64,000 nucleotides of DNA, taken from NCBI GenBank assembly GCA_001972305.1, contig BDDD01000547.1:294023-358022 (forward strand), read 5' to 3'. Positions 1 through 10,916 of this stretch are shown piece after piece. The position numbers were made by a program, and so were the translations under genes. Every line of letters starts with the position of its first letter. Positions within the stretch are counted from its first letter, which is position 1. The DNA is from Cephalotus follicularis. Taxonomy: Eukaryota; Streptophyta; Magnoliopsida; Oxalidales; Cephalotaceae. Below the pieces are notes generated by a model that saw only the letters and a program-made list of their open reading frames with translations, was not told where the DNA came from and made no database searches.

Positions 1-18
1 AAGGAAGCCAAAATTAGC

Positions 19-1450
19 ATGCTAGTCCATGAATATGAAATGTTCACCATGAATGAGAACGAAGATATAAAATCCATGTTCTCTAGATTTACAAACATCA
101 TTAATGCATTACAAGCTTTAGATAAAACGTATTCTAACAGTGAAATGGTGAGAAAAATTCTTAGGTGCTTACCAAGGTCTTGGATGCCGAAGGTCACCAC
201 AATTGAAGAGGCGAAGAATCTCAATGTCCTTCCATTAGAAGATCTTCTTGGGTCATTAATGACTCATGAACTCTCAATGCAAAAGAAGGATGATGATGAT
301 GAAAAGGAAAAGAAGAAGAAGATAGTTGCTTTGAAATCGTCCCAAATCGAAGACTCCGAGGACGATGACGATGACAATGATGAAGAGCTAGCATTTATCA
401 CCCAAAAATTCAAAAAATTCCTTGCTGGCAAGAAGAAGTTTGGTGGAACACCAAATAAGAGAATCCCCCAAAAAAGAGAGCCAAGCAAGCTTGAAGAGAT
501 CATATGCTTCGAGTGCAACAAACTAGGGCACTACAAAAACGATTGCCCTCGCCTAAAAAACAGGGACCTATTGAAGAAGAAGAAGAAGGCCATGATCGCA
601 ACATGGGATGATAGTGATGAGTCTAGCTCGGATGAAGACTCAAATGAAGAAGTGGCTCAAATAGCCTTGATGCCTTTAGAGGAAGAAGAAGAAGAAGAGA
701 GCGATTTGGTAACATATGATGAACTTGTTTTAGTTGTAGAGAAATACAGTTCTATGATTGCATCATTAAAGAAAAAGGTTAAGTCATTAGTAAATGAAAA
801 TGATGAACTTAAATCTATTAACTTGGCCAAAGAAGACAACTCAAATGAAATTGAAGTACATCTCCTAGAAAATGAAGTAGCATATCTTGTAAAGGAGAAT
901 AAGAATCTTAAAGAAGAAATAGAAGCATTAAAGAAAACTTTCTCAAAGTTTTCTAATAGTAGTGAGAAGCTTGAAAATCTTCTAGGCATGCAAAGGTGTG
1001 TATTTGATAAAGTCGGACTAGGATATGAAGAAATGAACAACGTTAAGCTTTATCAAACATTTTTTGAAAGGAAAGAAAAAATAGAGAAAGAAAAGGTTGA
1101 AAATGCTAAAATCAAAAGGAAAATTGTGAAAATCATGTGTGATTATTGTGGTAAGAATGGACATACATCTTTTAGTTGCTTCCATAAAAAGAATGCCATG
1201 TTAAAGAAAAATTTGATTAATTCATGTAAATTTTGTGGTAAACATGGACACACATCTTCACAATGTTATCATAGGAAAATGCCATAAATAAGAAAATGAT
1301 TAATGTCTTGTGTACACACTGTGGTAAGTACGGTCATGAATTTTCATCTTTCTTTCATAGAAGAAATAATATGTATAAAAGAAGAGTAGTTGTTTCTTGC
1401 AATAATTTTGGTAATAATGGCCATACTTCTACCTCATGCTTTTATAAAGA
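19..1450 (+). pseudogene. SIRE-like gag relic with repeated zinc knuckles
   Basis: Capsid/nucleocapsid relic of the SIRE-like element. The N-terminal part resembles the UBN2-type copia gag domain. An acidic Asp/Glu-rich stretch follows, then a CCHC knuckle (CFECNKLGHYKNDC, near residue 163 counted from base 19), a second acidic stretch, and a long Lys/Glu/Leu-rich region likely to be a coiled coil. After that come repeated knuckle-like units of the form CxxCGKxGHTSxxC near 1138-1180 and 1227-1270, with more degenerate relatives near 1310-1350 and 1396-1440. Gag would bind and package element RNA; the knuckles are the RNA-binding part. The region starts near the window edge and is a fossil. 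Confidence 0.8.
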
Positions 1451-1583
1451 AAATGTATTGAATGACTTGAACTTCTATAGAGTAAAAAGGAGTTGGGTTT
1501 CCAAAGGAACCATTTTGACTAACCCCAAAGGACCCAAGGTTTGCTGGGTACCTCAAACGAATATTTGAAATTTGTGTTTGTAG

Positions 1584-3165
1584 GTGTGCTTGAAGGCATT
1601 ATCCAAAAAGACACAATGGTACTTGGATAGTGGATGCTCCAAGCATATGGCGGGCGACAAGAGTCTCTTCGTCAAGGAAAATTGGATTAATGCCATGCAA
1701 GAAGAATTAAATCAATTTGAAAGAAATAAAGTATGGAATCTAGTTCCTAGGCCTTGTAACCAAAATATAATCGGTACCAAATGGGTATTTCGTAACAAAG
1801 TAGACGACCAAGGAATAGTAATTAGAAATAAGGCTAGGCTTGTTGCTAAGAGATATTCCCAAGAAGAGGGAATTGACTTTGATGAGTCATACGCACCCGT
1901 AGCAAGATTAGAGTCAATACGAATGTTACTTGCATATGCATCATTCAAGGACTTTACCCTCTTTCAAATGAATGCAAAGAGTGCATTCTTAAATAGGTTA
2001 ATAAAGGAGGAAGTTTATGTGGAACAACCTCCCGGCTTTGAAAACCCTCATTTTCTCAACCATGTCTTTAAACTTTCAAAGGCATTATATGGCTTGAAAC
2101 AAGCTCCTAGAGCTTGGTACGAAAAGTGAAGTGGCTATTTACTAGAAAATGGCTTTAAAAGAGGAACAATTGATATCACCCTTTTCACAAAATCTGTTAA
2201 TACAGAAATTTTAATTGTTCAAGTATACGTTGATGATATTATTTTCGGTTCTACCAAAAATGACTTGTGCAAAAGTTTTGCTAAGATCATGCAGGTAGAA
2301 TTTGAAATGAGCATGATGGGTGAGCTCAACTACTTCCTTGGACTTCAAGTCACTAGAGGAAGGAATCTTCATCAACCAATCAAAGTATGTTAAGGACTTA
2401 CTCAAAAGATTTGGGATGGAGAACTCCAAAAAGAGTAAGACACCTATGAGCACAACTACAAAACTTCATAAGGATGAGCAAGGTAAGTCTATTGATCAAA
2501 AATTGTATAGAAGCATGATAGGATCATTGCTTTACTTAATGGCAATTAGGGCGAACATCTTGTTTAGTGTATGCTTATGTGCTATATTTGAAGCATGTCC
2601 CAAGGAATCCCATTTGCATGCCGTAAAAAGAATCTTCAAATATTTAGCATATACACCTTCCTTAGGACTATGGTATCCTAGGAAATCATCCTTTGACTTA
2701 CACACTTACTCCGATGCCGACTTCGGAGGATATAAAGTAGATAGAAAAAGCACAAGTGGCGCATGACAATTTTTGGGCAATATGCTTATTTCTTGGTTTA
2801 GCAAGAAACAAAATTCGGTAGCTCTTTCGACTACCGAAGCCGAATATATTGCCGCGGGCAGTTGTTGCACTCAAATCATGTGGATGAAGCAACAACTCCT
2901 TGACTATGGTTTTAACTTTGAAAAGGTACCAATTAGGTGTGATAACACTAGTGCGATATGCTTAGGGAAAAACCCGGTTCATCACTCTAGAACTAAGCAC
3001 ATTGACATAAGATATCACATCATAAAAGTTCACATAGGAAAAGGTGACATTGAATTAGTTTTCGTTCCGACTCAAGAACAAGTCGCGGACATATTCACCA
3101 AACCATTAGATGAACAAATCTTTTCAAAATTTAGATTGGAATTAGGTTTGTGTGAAATTGAGTGA
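1584..3165 (+). pseudogene. SIRE-like pol relic: protease piece, reverse transcriptase, RNase H
   Basis: The start shows a copia protease motif ([13 protein letters not shown]). Next is copia reverse transcriptase, with TKWVFRNK, an ARLVAK-type block, [13 protein letters not shown] and [12 protein letters not shown]. The polymerase centre reads QVYVDDIIFG. The RNase H domain is near 2690-3165, with STTEAEYIAA, NPVHHSRTKHIDIRYHII and a terminal ADIFTKPL block, all typical of Ty1/copia. No integrase is recognisable between protease and reverse transcriptase. The reading is interrupted in several places, so this is a fossil. Closest lineage by eye is SIRE. Confidence 0.88.
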
Positions 3166-3539
3166 TTAAAATGTTTATATGTTTGGTGTGATTATATATG
3201 TTTGCTCAAAATGCTTGTTTTCTCATTAATGCATCATTTGCATTCATTCTTACGCGTTTACGAAAAATCGGCAGAAAACAGAGAAAAGCGCCGATGCCTG
3301 TCTTTAAAGCGTCAGCGCTTTACATGAAAATTAGGGTTCGAAATTGGGAAAAGTGGTCAAAGCGCCGACTGTCACCTCTACTCCGTCGACGCTTTAGTCG
3401 CGTTTTTAGATAGAAAGCGCCGTCTGTCAAGCCATTTCTTACCAAAACACAAACCCTAACTTCAAATCCCACTGTCTCCGGCGATTTTTTGGCTCATTAC
3501 ACTTGAAAAACCCTGATTAATCTCCAACAAACGTCAAAT
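3166..3539 (+). other. Spacer between pol and the third ORF, with a GTCGAC-type array
   Basis: No coding signal. Between about 3283 and 3430 it holds several degenerate copies of the GCGTCGACGC palindrome (for example CCGTCGACGCTTT near 3382 and AGCGTCAGCGCTTT near 3308). The array therefore lies in the element's interior as well as in its LTR, just upstream of the third ORF. Confidence 0.6.
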
Positions 3540-3767
3540 ATGCCAAGAGCAAAGAACATTGAGGCGGGACAAGGGTCAAAATCCAAGAAGAAAACTGTTG
3601 GGCGCAAGGGCAAAGGTGTAGACCCTCATCCAGCCACACCAAAGGCTGCCTCCTCTCTCCCTAGGTATCCTGAAGCTTATTTTAATAGAAACATACTTGT
3701 AGGAAAGATTTTAGACTTTGATTTCTGTAATAATGAAGGATTTCCTATTGTAGAATGGCTAAGTGAT
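3540..3767 (+). pseudogene. Start of the SIRE-like third ORF
   Basis: The open stretch starts MPRAKNIEAGQGSKSKKK. Its N-terminus is Lys/Gly-rich and basic, followed by YPEAYFNRNILVGK, and it is cut by the solo LTR S1. The position, between RNase H and the 3' LTR, is where SIRE elements carry an extra ORF. I see no signal peptide or membrane segment, so an envelope role is not supported here. Confidence 0.6.
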
Positions 3768-4083
3768 TGTGACGCCCCGAATTTCATAAATAATTATTAT
3801 GAAATTGGTGCGTGTACAGTTACGATAAAATCGATAGAGCCGGAGTAATAAAAAAAGGCATTACACATTTAAGTCGTAATCGTGTTAGCTAAGACGGCTA
3901 ATAAAAATCTATTTTTAATGCGCGACAATAAAGCCCGAATGTTCGCATTTTTATTACGATTATTTTGGTGGTCGTTTGGACAATTTATGTCGCGATCGGC
4001 GGAAAAATCGGGACCCGTACCTTGGTATTTTACCAGAAAATACTAAGGGGGAAGTAAAAATTATAAAGGAAGAGAGAGATACA

Positions 4084-4106
4084 CACGGGCGCATCACGCG
4101 CCCGTG
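4084..4106. repeat. Perfect GC-rich hairpin in S1
   Basis: CACGGGCGC (4084-4092), a 5-base loop ATCAC, and GCGCCCGTG (4098-4106) form a perfect 9-bp stem in an AT-richer neighbourhood. It lies just before the purine-rich stretch where LTR transcripts of this group may begin. Confidence 0.75.
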
Positions 4107-4439
4107 CATGAAAAGAACGCAGGCGCACAGCGCGCCTTCATCTGGGAGAGATGGAGAGAGAGAGTGGGAGAGAGATCGGCAGAGAGAACGGGAGAGGACG
4201 CTGGAGCCAGCTACCGGACCGGGAGACCACGCCGGTCAACCCAGGGCCTCCAACCGACGGTAACCTCCTTCCCCTTCTTCTCTTTCTATTCTTTTTTCTT
4301 CCCCGCTGCCGCTACTATCCGCGCCTCCTCCCAGCGTTTCCCGGCGCCGTTAGCGTCGCGAGTGGGGTGGGTTTTTGTGTATAAGGTCCCCTCTACCCAT
4401 TTCGACCACCGGTGAGGCGTGATTTGGCCGGAAATGGCC

Positions 4440-4625
4440 AGAATCAGTTGACTGAGTCGACTCAGTGAGTCGACTCACTGCCGCCTTGGACCGCGCGTTT
4501 AGCGCCGAGTCTTGGCGAGTCACGGGCATGGATGGGTATAACTGGTGAATGTGTGGCATTTTTGGGTGGTGATCGAACCTGTGGAGGTCCGGCGAGTTGA
4601 CTCAGTGAGTCACGACTCACTGTCG
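4440..4625. repeat. TGAGTCGACTCA palindrome array in S1
   Basis: Two clusters of the palindrome TGAGTCGACTCA and close variants: 4446-4482, with two nearly abutting copies, and 4590-4622. This is the GTCGAC core with GA/TC arms. A second, CAGTCGACTG-type cluster follows at 5085-5165 in the same LTR. Confidence 0.8.
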
Positions 4626-5084
4626 GCCGTGGCACGACATTCGGTGCCGGTTCCCGGTGATTCTTGACCGGTTCTGTGTACACCGTTCAATGTGGAACCC
4701 GTTGATGTGTGTTTCGTAAGCTCGATGAGTTGGCCGAAATCCGGTCGACGTTTCGGCGACGACAATGTTTTGTGTGTCGAATGTAACGAAAATGTGTTGT
4801 ATGTGCAGTGTGCGAGTGGCAATTAGTTTTGGCATTGAAGAATTGATCAATTGGCGTGAACCGGGTTTGGTTCAACGGTTATCGAAAAGGTTCGGCAATT
4901 GAACATGCAGCTCGACTGTGTTGGTGATACTGCGATTCCTAACTCGGAATCAGAGGTAGGGGTAATGACATGTTTATGGCAGATATTTTATGCATACCAT
5001 GTAATGTTTATTTTCTGTATGATGCATTGATTGATTGGCATTAGAAATTGAACATTGAACTGCATCATCTGCTACTGCCTGCAT

Positions 5085-5165
5085 TTTCGGGCAGAAGCAG
5101 TCGACTGTTCTTCATATCAGTCAACTACTCAACCCAACAGTCGACTGTTCGACTGTCCTGGGTAA
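5085..5165. repeat. CAGTCGACTG palindrome cluster in S1
   Basis: At least two CAGTCGACTG copies (near 5098 and 5140) plus variants such as CAGTCAACTA. It is the same motif that dominates the inverted LTR piece at 15314-17579 and the G3 LTR. Confidence 0.8.
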
Positions 5166-5972
5166 AACTGCATGATATTGATTGAATTGCTACTGTTTCG
5201 AATTGTTATTGTTTCTGTATATGCTACTGTTAATTAGTATATACTAGTGACTGTTACAAAACTTATTGGTTTCATAATTATAAATATGGAACGAGCTAAG
5301 TGCTATATGCACAACTTATGATTCAAACTATCATTTTCGAATGAAAACTATTGTTTAAAGAAACTACTGATTTTCCTCTTATGTGAGGTACCTACTGTTT
5401 TGTTTCCCGAATTGGAAACCACTACTGTACTGATATCGTTTTCCTCTTATGAGATGTACGATCACTGAATTGTTAATGTTTCTAAAGAAAACAATTTTCA
5501 TATTGCATATTACACATATATGTAATATTATATTGAATTGCACTGATTGAATTGATTTTCTATGTTTACTACCGTTAGTCGAATGATAGGAGCCATCACT
5601 GACTACGGAGGTGGTCCTATGTGCCAGGAGTTGGCTAGAGCATCAACCCAAACTGATCTGCATCGCAGATATTGATTGTTAGCTACCCGCTAAATGTCGG
5701 TAGTACTGTTTGCCTCCTATCATCAGCGGAGTTGGGGTGATAGCTAGGTGGCTCGACGTAGGCTAGGGGTTAGCAACGTCTTGAGCCCAATACTGGTCTT
5801 CGAACAACCACTGGACTGATTGATTGTACCCTTGTGCGGTATTCTTACATATGGATTGTTTATGGCCACTTGGCATGATTGCTTATATATTGGCACATTT
5901 AAATGTTATTTTAATATATAAATGTCATACATGTTGCATTCATATATTCCTTAGCATGCATTATCTTCCTAC

Positions 5973-5997
5973 TTAGCCAAGTGAGGACAACGGCTAA
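5973..5997 (+). promoter_or_regulatory. Conserved LTR stem-loop TTAGCC...GGCTAA
   Basis: A 6-bp perfect inverted repeat around a GTGAGGACA loop, followed by CCCCTAC and CAGATT. It is conserved in all LTRs of the A1 group seen here: 24694-24718, 27330-27354, and in reverse at about 15435-15460 and 43330-43355. The role is unknown; it could act in RNA 3' end formation, packaging or splicing. Confidence 0.55.
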
Positions 5998-6362
5998 CCC
6001 CTACCATTTCAGATTAAGCAAGGACATTTGGAGACTACTGCTGAAGCTTGGAGAGCTTCTTTTGTTATTTTAAGGTTGTTATTGTAATGTTGATGATGCA
6101 CTGTATTTTGTATTGAAATGAACGGATCACACTCCGTGTTACTGTTGTACTTCCTTATGTACAAGGATGTTATTTGGATTGTACCTGCACGTAGTATGGG
6201 ATGCATGCGGATGAATTATATTTTATAATCCAGTTTTAACTGCTTCCACTTATGTATTTGAATTGTTAATGAGAATGCTGGATTATTACTATGCTTATTC
6301 CTGATATCACCAAATATGCTGGTCCATTGTACGTGAATGGAAATACGGGGTGTGACAGTGAT

Positions 6363-7385
6363 CAAGGGTTAGAACCCTTATTTTCTATCAACCTACCTAG
6401 CTATCCTGGGCTAATTAAGGAGTTTTACGTGAATATTCTAGATAGCTCTATGGAAAGTTTGAGCACTAAAGTCAAAGACAAACAAATTGAATTGAATTTA
6501 GACAAACTAGCCACTATTTTGAATGTTCCGAATGGTGGTGCGTGGGGTTGGAACCAAAGATCTTGGGTGACTAGCCAAGATTTTGATAGACAGGACTGTG
6601 TGAGAATTCTCATTGTTGAGAATGCTGATTTTGTACAACGTATGTACACTAGGAATCTCAGTTTACACTATCGATTCCTACATCGTGCGGTATGTATGCA
6701 CATTTTACCTAAAGCTGGTGGGTTCGATGAGGTAACCTACATGGAGGCATACACCATGTACCACTTGATCACTGGCAGAAGAATCAATGTTCCCTTCTTG
6801 ATTATCAATCACATGAATGCGATCCACGACCGAGAAAATGCAAGATTGGGTTATAGCAACATCATAACCAAAATCCTCCACTATTTCAATGTTGACCTCT
6901 CTGGAGAAGTAAATCACCCACTCCAGAGTGTTGACAAGCTGGGCAAAGGAACCCTTGGGAGAATGGGGTTCAAAAAGTACAAAAGGCTCGGAACATGGAT
7001 TCCAAGGGAAGAGGACTCAAATCGAGTCATTGAAGAAGAGGGAGAGGCTGAGATAGGAGAAGAAGCACAAAATGCTCCAATAGAACCTCAAGTTGAACCA
7101 ACTCCGGACGTCAATCTCCCGAGAAGCAAGCTAGATGTGATTTTGGATGCGATCAAGGGACTCCAGCAGAATGTTGAAGAAGTAAAAATGAACATGCAAT
7201 CAGTGAAAAGAAGACAAAAGAGATTGGCTAAGAAGTTCGCAGAAACGGGCATTATAGACTACGAAGGTCTCATTTCTTCATCCTCGAGCCACGACAACAA
7301 CAACATCCCCCAAGATGATGCAGCTACCGACGACTTGGAGGGAGAGATCGGTGGTGAAGACGAGGACACCCATGTGGATGACTAA
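6363..7385 (+). pseudogene. Third ORF of the SIRE-like element, plant 'putative transposon protein' type domain
   Basis: An open stretch following S1. It contains SYPGLIKEFYVNI, then IELNLDKLATILNVPNGG, a central FLHRAVCMHILPKAGGFDEV block, and AYTMYHLITGRRINVPFLII. From memory this series resembles the plant-specific domain often named 'putative plant transposon protein'. The C-terminal third is acidic with a Lys/Arg-rich helix (SVKRRQKRLAKKF near 7201-7240) and an Asp-rich tail. I see no transmembrane segment. Function is unknown. It is the best preserved reading frame in the element, though split by S1. Confidence 0.65.
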
Positions 7386-7902
7386 GCATATGCATTTCAT
7401 TTTCTTTGCATTCTATGTTTATGTAATATTCTGCTTTGGACAACTTTTGTGATTTGTAGCTTGTTCAATTGGTAGTACTATTTTTTATGTGACAAGACTT
7501 TGTATCGTTTTGATTTCAATGTGCAAAACGTGTGTTAATTTGAAGTATGCAATGTGAAACTATGTTTTTTGGAATGCTTTCCTTTACACTTAATGACTTT
7601 CAAATATGGAATGACTATAAACACTTAATGACATTCTTGCCTTGATTATAACGGTTTAAATCCTTTTTGAATTGATAACAAAAAAGGGGAGATAGCATAA
7701 GAATTACAGGGAAATAGTGACAAAGTAAACACACCCCTTGTTTAACTAAGGGGGAGGTAATGAATTCAGGGGGAGCAAATATGTTTGAGCATCACTTATG
7801 CTCTTAAGTTTTACATTTATGCATTATTCGTTAATGTTTTAACTTATACCGTTTACTATGCTGAAATGAAACAAATTTTGTCATCATCAAAAAGGGGGAG
7901 AT
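7386..7902 (+). other. SIRE-like 3' non-coding region with repeated polypurine tracts
   Basis: There is no ORF. Four purine tracts occur: AAAAAAGGGGAGAT near 7680, AAGGGGGAGG near 7750, CAGGGGGAGC near 7769 and AAAAAGGGGGAGAT at 7889-7902. The last directly abuts the 3' LTR and is the plus-strand primer. Several PPT-like tracts are known in SIRE elements. Confidence 0.7.
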
Positions 7903-8017
7903 TGTTGACATTTATGTCTTAATCCTAGTTTTGATGATAACAAATTTGTGTTTAACAAAGTTTCTTGATGTCCAAGAAAACCATGGAATGCGCAAAACTG
8001 CAGAAACAGGACAAACC

Positions 8018-8390
8018 GTCGACGCTCAGGAATAAAGCGTCAGCACTTTGAGCAACAGTCAAGACAATGAACAAAGCGTCCACTGGTGAAGAGTTTGGAA
8101 AAGAGGAAGAAATGACCAAACCGTCGACGCCTTAATCTAAGCTTCTGCGCTTTGACACAAAGCGTCTACGCTTTGACGCAAAACGTATGCTGATTAAACC
8201 AGTGACGCCAATTGGAATTCAATTTGACACAAGCGTCGACGCTCAAAATTAAGTGTCAGTGCTTTGAGGTGCCGGTCGACTCTTACACCCAGAATGCCTG
8301 TGCTTTGACTCGACAAATTCAAATTAAAGTTCCTAACGGTCACATAAGCGTCGACGCTTTGAAGGAGACAGTCGACGCTTTGCACGCTGA
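8018..8390. repeat. GCGTCGACGC palindrome array in the SIRE-like LTR
   Basis: About a dozen degenerate units alternate between CGTCGACGC and AAGCGTCAGCGCTTTG forms, roughly 20-35 bp apart, often paired as motif, short spacer, motif. Clear copies are near 8019, 8119, 8232, 8348 and 8371. Confidence 0.8.
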
Positions 8391-8474
8391 AAAGAATTCT
8401 GACAGTGTTTAATGAGCCGTTTTTTTTATGCAACAACTTCTCTAGACAATACCCAACGAATCTCTGAGGCAAAA

Positions 8475-8485
8475 ATATATATATA
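8475..8485 (+). promoter_or_regulatory. Possible TATA box of the SIRE-like LTR
   Basis: An AT-alternating run ATATATATATA, followed within about 40 bp by an A/G-rich stretch. Its position after the palindrome array and before the LTR's 3' half fits a U3 promoter. Support is composition only. Confidence 0.35.
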
Positions 8486-9584
8486 CAAAGATATTTTGAA
8501 GAGAAGAAAGAAGAGCAACACAAGAGACATCAAATTACAAAAGATTTCAAAGAAAACATACAACAAGCATTCATATTCAAAGCTCATCTCCAAACCATCA
8601 TTTTGTATCTTAGCCCATCTTTGTTATCATTTATATTGAGCGATTCTATCTTGTAAAATCCAACCTTGTGAGATGTTTAGATTGAAACATTATCTTGTAT
8701 ACTTTAATTGTAATAGGGGAGTGAACCCTAAGAGAAATTGGGGAGTGAACCCAAGAGATTTGTAAGTGATTGAGTTCAATCACAAAGGTGTACTGAATAG
8801 CACCCGGAATTGTATTCGGAGACTAGTGGAAACTCAAGGAGATCCTTGGGAAAAGTGGACGTATGCAAGAGTTACGCCGAACCACTCTAAAATAGTGTTT
8901 TCAAACTCTCTAACTCTCTCTCTTTGAATTGTTGTTTTAATTGCGATTGCGTTTGGTAATGTCTTAAAACACCGATTTTTCCATTAAACACACGGATTTG
9001 TGCATTAATCAGACAAATTGTTTTTAAAATTCAAACTCATCTCTGCATTTCTTACAAGCCAACATAGCAACTTGAGCACATTTTCTCTGCATCGTCTTCA
9101 CGTCTTCTGAAGGTATTTTCTAATCAAAAGTTATAGTTGTGACTATGTAGTTTCAATATCAATCATTGATTTGTATTAAAACTGGTTAGAATTTATCTTT
9201 GAGCATGCTTTTAGAGGCCTGTTGAAATAGATTTCCGCTGTTTGAATTCAATATGCATTTCTTATTCTTACAAGTTTTAATTGATACACCGGTGTTTAAA
9301 GCAACGAATTTGTGTTATAAGTATATGTATGTCACTGATTTTAGGATTTGTGCACAGAGAAATCGGATTGTAGTTATGTTTGCATAAACTGTTTATATAT
9401 CCAAAAATTTCAATTCAAAATGTGTTTTATACTTCACATGAAATCATAGGTTTATTTTGGTGTTTTTGAACTGGTATAACATGTCACAGAACCTGCATGT
9501 TGTTATTTATGCTCATTGTTTATGAAAAATCGGATTTACTCATGTTTTGCAACTGATTTTCTGCAACTGGTACTCTGTGTTCGA

Positions 9585-9842
9585 CGTAAACCGTCGACGC
9601 TTGCCTTTTAAGCGTTGTTGCTTTGTACTGTTATATGTTGTGTTTAGTCGACACTTTGCTTTGCGCTTTGTTCCTTTTTGCAATGAAACTATCGACGCTT
9701 TGGTTCTTTGTTAGATGTAAGAGTCGACGCTTTCCTTTGTTAAATGTCAAGTTTTTTTTTTTGTTAACGCTTTGTTTGGCTTTATGTTAACATTTTGCCC
9801 TAAAGCGCCAACGCTTTGTAATAAAACGTCGACGCTTTGAAC
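9585..9842. repeat. GCGTCGACGC palindrome array in the G1 5' LTR
   Basis: Units such as ACCGTCGACGCTTG (near 9589), AGTCGACGCTTTC (near 9722) and ACGTCGACGCTTTG (near 9826), with decayed copies between them such as TTAACGCTTTG. The 3' LTR copy is at 30040-30300. Confidence 0.8.
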
Positions 9843-10878
9843 ACGTACTGTGACGTTCTGGCAAGTTCTTTAACCTCTATTTGATTATATTTTTCGGTTT
9901 GGTTGATTTGTCTAGGTTTCAATAATTTTTGTGGTGAACGTTAGGAGGTTCCAAGTGTGCTTTTGATTGTTTTGATTTGTTTAGACTTTGGCGGCTAAGG
10001 TACGGATTCTTCGATTCTTTGATATTCCCTCGATTAAATTAAATAAAGTCAATTTTTACTGATACATTGGTCTTAATTGGGTTATGCTTTTATGATTGTA
10101 CTCCTGGTTTTATTCGAAATAATATTTTGATTGGACATCCTCATTTTGATAATAATCTTATTGAAATGGTTTATTATTTTTAATGTACATATTTTCTACT
10201 ATCGAAAATGTGTTATTTGTTTTGGACATGGCTTCCACTTTGGGAAGTATGTTAAACTTCAGATACATATTAGATTTTGATTTTTGATATGGAAATGTGT
10301 TTATGATCCTCTTTCAATAATTTCAGATATGTCTGGAGACAGATTACATAAGTACGTTTTAGAATAGTTTTAGATTAAAACAATATTTTAGCATAATAAC
10401 ATACAGAGAAAAACCCTACCTATGAGGTATCATAGGAATGTTCTTTGGCACAAAGGGCATGACACCTACCGTGGCGGTGTGATTGGTCTACGACATCTCT
10501 TTTAAATATGTATCCTGACGGTAGGATATGGATCCTTTTGAGGCATATGAGTATACTCTAGTTATTGTCAGAATTTAGTATTCAGTATTGGGATTGTTTG
10601 TGTAGTGCCGTACATGACTTCTCCGTCAGAGCATGTGGGCCTCGTGAACCCCTTGCACCTATATATGTATGTATGTCAGAATTCTCTGTTATGGAATTAT
10701 GAAATCAGATAATGTTTTGAATTATGATATTCTGTTTTACGTAAAGTTATGATGATTATAACTATTCATATTTAAATATTCTTATTTACATTTTAAAGAA
10801 TATTTACTATATTACTTTACTAAATTTTAAAGTTCAATTTAATTGTTTACCGTTTACTATTTTACTTCCTTATCCATA

Positions 10879-10916
10879 CTGAGGTTTGCTCAGCCGCGTT
10901 TTTGTTTCTATGCGGC
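10879..10916 (+). promoter_or_regulatory. Conserved LTR stem-loop CTGAG-GTTTG-CTCAG
   Basis: A perfect 5-bp stem with a 5-base loop, followed by a second possible stem CCGC...GCGG and then CAGG. The same block is in the G1 3' LTR (near 31324), G2 (near 49619) and G3 (near 62882), each about 350-380 bp before the LTR end. Confidence 0.55.

Larger units (their letters stand above)
3768..6357 (+). mobile_element. S1: solo LTR, chromovirus type, TSD GTGAT
   Basis: A 2590-bp LTR with no internal region. It starts TGTGACGCCCCG and ends CGGGGTGTGACA, and is flanked by a perfect 5-bp duplication GTGAT (3763-3767 and 6358-6362). Its layout matches the LTRs of A1: purine-rich stretch (4060-4200), GTCGAC palindrome arrays (4440-4625 and 5085-5165), a 'GCCAGGAGTTGG' block near 5622, and the TTAGCC...GGCTAA stem-loop (5973-5997) about 360 bp before the end. 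Orientation is plus by these marks. It splits the third ORF of the SIRE-like element, so it is younger than that element. Confidence 0.92.
1..9064 (+). mobile_element. SIRE-like Ty1/copia retrotransposon, 3' part
   Basis: A copia-type element running off the left edge of the window. Parts seen in order are gag, a protease remnant, reverse transcriptase, RNase H, a third ORF after pol, several polypurine tracts and a 3' LTR. The large gag with zinc knuckles, the extra ORF between RNase H and the 3' LTR, the AAAGGGGGAGATTG tract and an LTR opening TGTTGACATTTATG with a nearby TTGATGATAACA are the pattern known for the SIRE/Maximus lineage. Integrase is not recognisable in this copy. The element is broken several times and carries solo LTR S1 inside its third ORF. 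Its 5' LTR should lie left of position 1. It probably sits inside the 5' LTR of G1. Confidence 0.85.
7903..9064 (+). repeat. SIRE-like 3' LTR
   Basis: It starts TGTTGACATTT right after the polypurine tract and most plausibly ends GCCAACA at 9064, giving TGTTG/CAACA ends. It contains a GCGTCGACGCTTTG palindrome array (about 8018-8390), an AT-run that could be a TATA box (8475-8485), and a 'GGGGAGTGAACCC' repeat (8716-8754). The last 114 bp (8951-9064) have a close match at 29405-29518 in the other G1 LTR region, which makes the exact 3' boundary uncertain. Confidence 0.65.

Noticed and set aside
3976-4415. Overlapping Arg/Glu-rich frames in S1
   Set aside because: Produced by the GAGAGA-type purine stretch; three frames are open at once, which is a composition effect.
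6363-7385. A DNA transposon gene, as the domain name might suggest
   Set aside because: It lies between copia RNase H and the 3' LTR of the same element; no terminal inverted repeats or transposase catalytic motif are seen.
8018-8390. Regularly spaced short palindromes that resemble a CRISPR array, here and in the other arrays
   Set aside because: Units are degenerate, spacing is uneven, spacers are not unique inserts, no cas genes are present, and the setting is plant LTR DNA.
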